Assembly (NCBI GenBank): GCA_021775755.1
Contig: JAJFHE010000015.1
Span: 1-64,000, forward strand
Direction of reading: 5' to 3'
DNA length: 64,000 bases
Source of the DNA: Hyphomicrobiales bacterium
GTDB lineage: Bacteria > Pseudomonadota > Alphaproteobacteria > Rhizobiales > JAJFHB01
This document shows, piece after piece, positions 62,294 through 64,000 of this stretch. The stretch's first letter is position 1. Each line of letters opens with the position of its first letter. The notes below the pieces were generated by a model that ran no database searches, was not told the origin of the DNA, and worked only from the letters and a program-made list of their open reading frames with translations. Made by a program: the position numbers and the translations under genes.

Positions 62294-63826
62294 TCACGCC
62301 GCCGAGCGCAGGCCGTCGGCGGCGCCGCGGTAGCTCAGCGCTTCGGCGATGTCTAGGCGGGTGACGTCGTCGCGGCCGTCGAGATCGGCGAGAGTGCGGG
62401 CGACGCGCAGCACGCGGTGAAATCCACGCGCGCTCAGGTTCATGTGTTCCGACGCCTCGCGCAGCAGGGTCATGCCGGCCACATCGGGGCTGGCGATTTC
62501 TTTCAGAAGCTCGCCGTCGGCGCGGGCGTTGACGCGCACGGCAGACGCACCGAAGGCCGCGAAGCGGGCGCGCTGGCGGTCGCGCGCGGCGATGACGCGT
62601 TGGCGGATGGGTTCGCTCGCCTCGCTTGCGGCACGGCCGATGAGATCTGCGGCACGCACCGCAGGCACTTCGATGCGCATGTCGATGCGGTCAAGCAGAG
62701 GCCCTGAGAGCTTTGCCTGATAGTCGTCCGCGCAGCGCGCGCCGCGGCGGCAGGTATGGCCGGGCTCGCCGGCGCGGCCGCACTTGCATGGGTTCATGGC
62801 GGCAATCAGCTGAAAGCGGGCCGGATAGGTGACGTGATGATTGACGCGGGCAATCGCGGTTTCGCCGGTTTCCATGGGCTGGCGCAGGGATTCCAGCACT
62901 TTTGGCGGGAATTCCGGCAATTCGTCGAGGAACAATACGCCGTTATGGGCGAGCGCCATTTCGCCCGGGCGCGCACGCAGGCCGCCGCCGACCATGGCGG
63001 CGGGGCTTGCCGTGTGGTGCGGGCTGCGGAACGGGCGGCGGCGCCCGATGCGCCCGCCTGAAAGCTCGCCGGCGACCGACGCGACCATGGAAGTCTCGAG
63101 CATCTCGGCGGGCTGCATGGCCGGCAGGATCGAGGGCAGCCGCTGGGCAAGCATCGACTTGCCCGCGCCGGGCGGCCCGACCATCAAGAGGTTGTGGCCA
63201 CCCGCCGCGGCGATCTCAAGCGCCCGGCGCGCACTCTCCTGACCCTTGATGTCGGCAAAGTCGGGCAGGTCTGCGGTGTCCTCGGCAACGCCGGCGCGCG
63301 GCCGCGACAGCATCTGCGTGCCCTTGAAGTGGTTGACCAGCTGCACGACGTTGGCGGGGCTCAGAATATCGAGCGCCTCGCCGGCCCAGGCCGCTTCCGG
63401 CCCGCAGGCTTCAGGGCAGATGAGACCGAGCCCCTGCGCGTTGGCGGCGATGGCGGCCGGCAAAGCGCCCGCGACCGCCGACACCGACCCGTCAAGGCCG
63501 AGTTCGCCAAGCACCTGATAGCGCATCAGAGCTTCCGCCGGCACGATGCCGAGCGAGGCCATGAGCCCAAGGATGATCGGCAGGTCGTAATGGCTGCCCT
63601 CCTTGGGCAGGTCGGCGGGCGCCAGATTGACGATGATGCGTTTGGGCGGCAGCGCCAGACCGATGGCGGTCAGCGCGGCGCGCACCCGCTCGCGGCTTTC
63701 CGCCACCGCCTAGTCGCCAAGCCCGACGACGGAAAACGCCGGCATGCCGGAGGCAATCTGCACCTGCACATCAACAGGCACCGCCTCGATGCCCTGAAAC
63801 GCAACCGTCCTGACGTGAACAACCAT
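62294..63826 (-). pseudogene. comM: YifB/ComM-family Mg-chelatase-like ATPase, interrupted by an amber codon
   Basis: The frame runs 510 codons from the ATG at 63826. It reads MVVHVRTVAFQGIEAVPVDV, then GMPAFSVVGLGD, and then TAG at 63712-63710, where the family has a Lys or other residue before AVAESRERVRAAL. After that the protein is complete: VGPPGAGKSMLAQRLPSIL (Walker A), GVLFLDELPEF (Walker B), CKCGRAGEPGHTC and the C-terminal domain. One base change turned AAG, or GAG, into TAG. A GTG at 63706 could restart a 470-residue product lacking 40 residues. ComM promotes branch migration in natural transformation. Confidence 0.85.
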
Positions 63827-63914
63827 GACACCTTTCCCGCGAAAACCGCGCGGCAAAGATACCCCGGATTGAATTTCACATCAAGAACATTTCAAGAACA
63901 AACAGGAGGCCCGG

Positions 63915-64000
63915 TCACCCCGAGCCGTAGGCGCGGCCGCGCCAGGTGACGGATTTGCCCATGGCGCGGCGGATGAGGCATGTCCATTGCAGGACCAAAA
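63915..64000 (-). CDS. C-terminus of an unidentified protein (cut by window edge)
   Basis: A frame of 27 codons and a stop (63915-63917) reads from the right edge and ends with GKSVTWRGRAYGSG. The VTWRGRAY ending resembles the tail of family 2 glycosyltransferases (ceramide- or hopanoid-type), which end in a WRGRRYR-like segment. The visible part is too short to be sure. It lies 89 bases upstream of the comM start on the same strand. Confidence 0.4.
   Translation of the reverse strand, partial: LVLQWTCLIRRAMGKSVTWRGRAYGSG

Overview
The window is a GC-rich chromosomal segment of an alphaproteobacterium, most likely of the order Hyphomicrobiales (Rhizobiales). The evidence is gene order: the mutS-glnD-murJ-trpS, tsaB-rimI-fur-plsC-miaB-phoH-ybeY-corC-lnt-xre-metK-trmB and rimP-nusA-ylxR-infB-rbfA-truB-rpsO-pnp runs follow one another. 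An irr-type Fur regulator stands divergent to fabA-fabB-fabI, and dnaA, dnaN, recF and gyrB are clustered. The species cannot be named from the sequence alone.

Layout. Positions 1-2925 are an accessory patch: the end of an IS3-type element, a small cupin, a TTG-start adenylate cyclase/TPR protein and a truncated IS5-type transposase that runs up to the stop of a PBP1A gene. Positions 2922-11628 carry pbp1A, gyrB, recF, dnaN and dnaA, all on the minus strand. About 0.9-1.0 kb without a gene follows (a candidate origin region, not proven), then rpsT with two tandem terminators, an enoyl-CoA hydratase and mutM. Positions 15078-20152 form a plus-strand run ubiE-ubiB-coaBC-dut-moeB (ubiquinone, CoA, dUTP and sulfur-carrier activation). 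A glycerate/2-hydroxyacid dehydrogenase, an SH3 envelope protein and irr follow, then fabA-fabB-fabI. From 25.5 to 55.4 kb nearly everything is on the minus strand: pnp back to rimP (transcription, translation and RNA decay), trmB-metK, the xre-lnt-corC-ybeY-phoH-miaB block (membrane lipoproteins, rRNA and tRNA maturation), plsC, a Mur/Fur regulator, rimI-tsaB, an Nfu-type Fe-S protein, trpS, murJ, glnD and mutS. The last 8 kb holds maeB, an OlsB-type ornithine acyltransferase, an orphan hybrid histidine kinase, a small membrane-anchored collagen-like protein, comM broken by an in-frame amber codon, and the 3' tip of another gene.

Most of the window is conserved housekeeping DNA, and I found no convincing undescribed multi-gene system. 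The observations most worth a second look are: the amber codon in comM; Fur/Irr-type palindromes at the irr promoter and upstream of the nfu gene; a perfect CtrA-type TTAA-N7-TTAA site upstream of pbp1A; a structured leader before fabA; the collagen-like protein with 31 uninterrupted Gly-X-Y triplets; and the IS-bounded cupin/cyclase patch. No tRNA, rRNA or CRISPR array was seen.
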